13,396 nucleotides of DNA from JBBQXV01 sp043785585 (lineage in GTDB: Bacteria > Myxococcota_A > Polyangia > Polyangiales > Polyangiaceae). Below, piece after piece: positions 12,854-13,396 of the stretch (positions are counted from its first letter, which is position 1; every line of letters starts with the position of its first letter). The DNA lies in contig JAYVXB010000580.1 in the NCBI GenBank assembly GCA_043785585.1, positions 1 through 13,396 on the forward strand, in the 5' to 3' direction. The notes under the pieces were generated by a model, which was not told the DNA's origin, did not search any database, and saw only the letters and a program-made list of their open reading frames with translations. A program made the translations under genes and the position numbers.

Positions 12854-13396
12854 ATGAACCTCCCCGTCGCGCACCCGCCGCCCGTCTCTCTCGCCGAAGC
12901 CGCGTCCTCCGCGCCCGCGAAGCGCGCGCTGAAGCTGTCGGCGCGCGAGCGGCGGATCGCCGCAGCGCTCGCGGCCGCGACGATTCCCGCCGGAGGGCTG
13001 TTCGAGGGCGGCGGCGAAGCGACCGTGCGCCGCCTCGAGGAGTGGCTCGACGGCGCGAACGACTTCCAGATGCGGACGATCAAGGGCCTACTGTGGGCGG
13101 GCGAGCTCGCGTCGGTGCCGATCACCGGTCGCCCGTTCTCGCTCCTCGCGCGTGAGAAGGCGATGGCGTTCCTCGAAGCGTGGTCCGAGTCGCGCCTCCA
13201 CCTCGGTCGCATGCTGCTTCGCGCGATCTTGAGCCCGATCAAGGTCGTTCACTTCGACGACGAGAAGATGTTCGCGAAGGTCGAGTGCCCGTCGTTCCAC
13301 GCCAAGCGACTGCCCATCGCCGAGCCCGCGCGGTGGACGCAGCAAGTCACCGACGGCAAAGCCGCGTCCGAGGATCTCGAGCTCGAGTGCGAGGTC
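12854..13396 (+). CDS. Probable GMC-family oxidoreductase, N-terminal part (3' partial)
   Basis: The frame from ATG 12854 stays open to the window end (181 codons). It encodes LSARERRIAAALAAATIPAG, a GLFEGGGEATVRRLEEWLDG helix, a GRPFSLLAREKAMAFLEAW helix, LLRAILSPIK and FAKVECPSF, ending in ASEDLELECEV. From memory this is the helical pre-domain of bacterial GMC oxidoreductases related to long-chain alcohol oxidases, in which the next residues form the FAD-binding GxGxxG strand. That strand is beyond the window, so the call rests on the pre-domain alone. Such enzymes oxidise alcohols or sterol-like substrates with FAD. Only a weak GAGG precedes the ATG. There is no signal peptide. It is divergent from the exported hydrolase with 113 bp between, which holds the AT-rich dyad. 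Confidence 0.6.
   Translation, partial: MNLPVAHPPPVSLAEAASSAPAKRALKLSARERRIAAALAAATIPAGGLFEGGGEATVRRLEEWLDGANDFQMRTIKGLLWAGELASVPITGRPFSLLAREKAMAFLEAWSESRLHLGRMLLRAILSPIKVVHFDDEKMFAKVECPSFHAKRLPIAEPARWTQQVTDGKAASEDLELECEV

Overview
The window is very GC-rich, with GC-ending codons and long spurious antisense frames. The gene content (Cox10/Sco/DUF420 cytochrome-oxidase assembly proteins, a proline-rich TonB protein, many small lipoproteins and Ala-rich hypotheticals) suggests a myxobacterium-like Myxococcota, probably near Polyangiales. This is inferred from composition and gene style; there is no rRNA or marker gene to prove it.

Layout. Positions 1-1111 (+) hold the C-terminal SDR half of what looks like a RhaD-type aldolase/dehydrogenase fusion, then a small exported protein. 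Positions 1116-8064 (-) are a run of seven genes read right to left: znuA-like zinc-binding lipoprotein, znuC-like ATPase, TonB-family protein, unknown polytopic membrane protein, ctaB (heme O synthase), sco (copper chaperone), DUF420 membrane protein. The last three are translationally coupled by two ATGA overlaps and form a cytochrome c oxidase maturation unit. The zinc pair has no permease gene beside it. Positions 8086-9831 (+) hold a Cys/His-motif hypothetical protein and an AstA-like succinyltransferase whose usual catalytic His is Gly. Positions 9832-10330 are non-coding: a roughly 460-bp nested inverted-repeat element with two near-perfect hairpins, lying between convergent genes. Positions 10331-10699 (-) encode a zinc-ribbon membrane protein. 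Positions 10848-11789 (+) and 11793-12740 (-) are a convergent pair of alpha/beta hydrolases (one cytosolic, one exported). From 12854 (+) a gene runs off the end that looks like the N-terminus of a GMC-family oxidoreductase.

For gene expression, five genes at or near transcript starts (lipoprotein 623, astA, znuA, the 4351 membrane protein and the zinc-ribbon protein) lack a Shine-Dalgarno but have a TAnnnT-like or TGnTAnnnT-like box ending 5-9 nt before the start codon, as expected for leaderless mRNAs. ctaB, in contrast, has a strong GAGGAGG ahead of a TTG start. I see no CRISPR array, tRNA, rRNA, transposase or phage gene. The strongest non-routine signals are the nested palindromic repeat, the active-site change in the AstA-like protein, the permease-less zinc uptake pair and the leaderless-promoter pattern.
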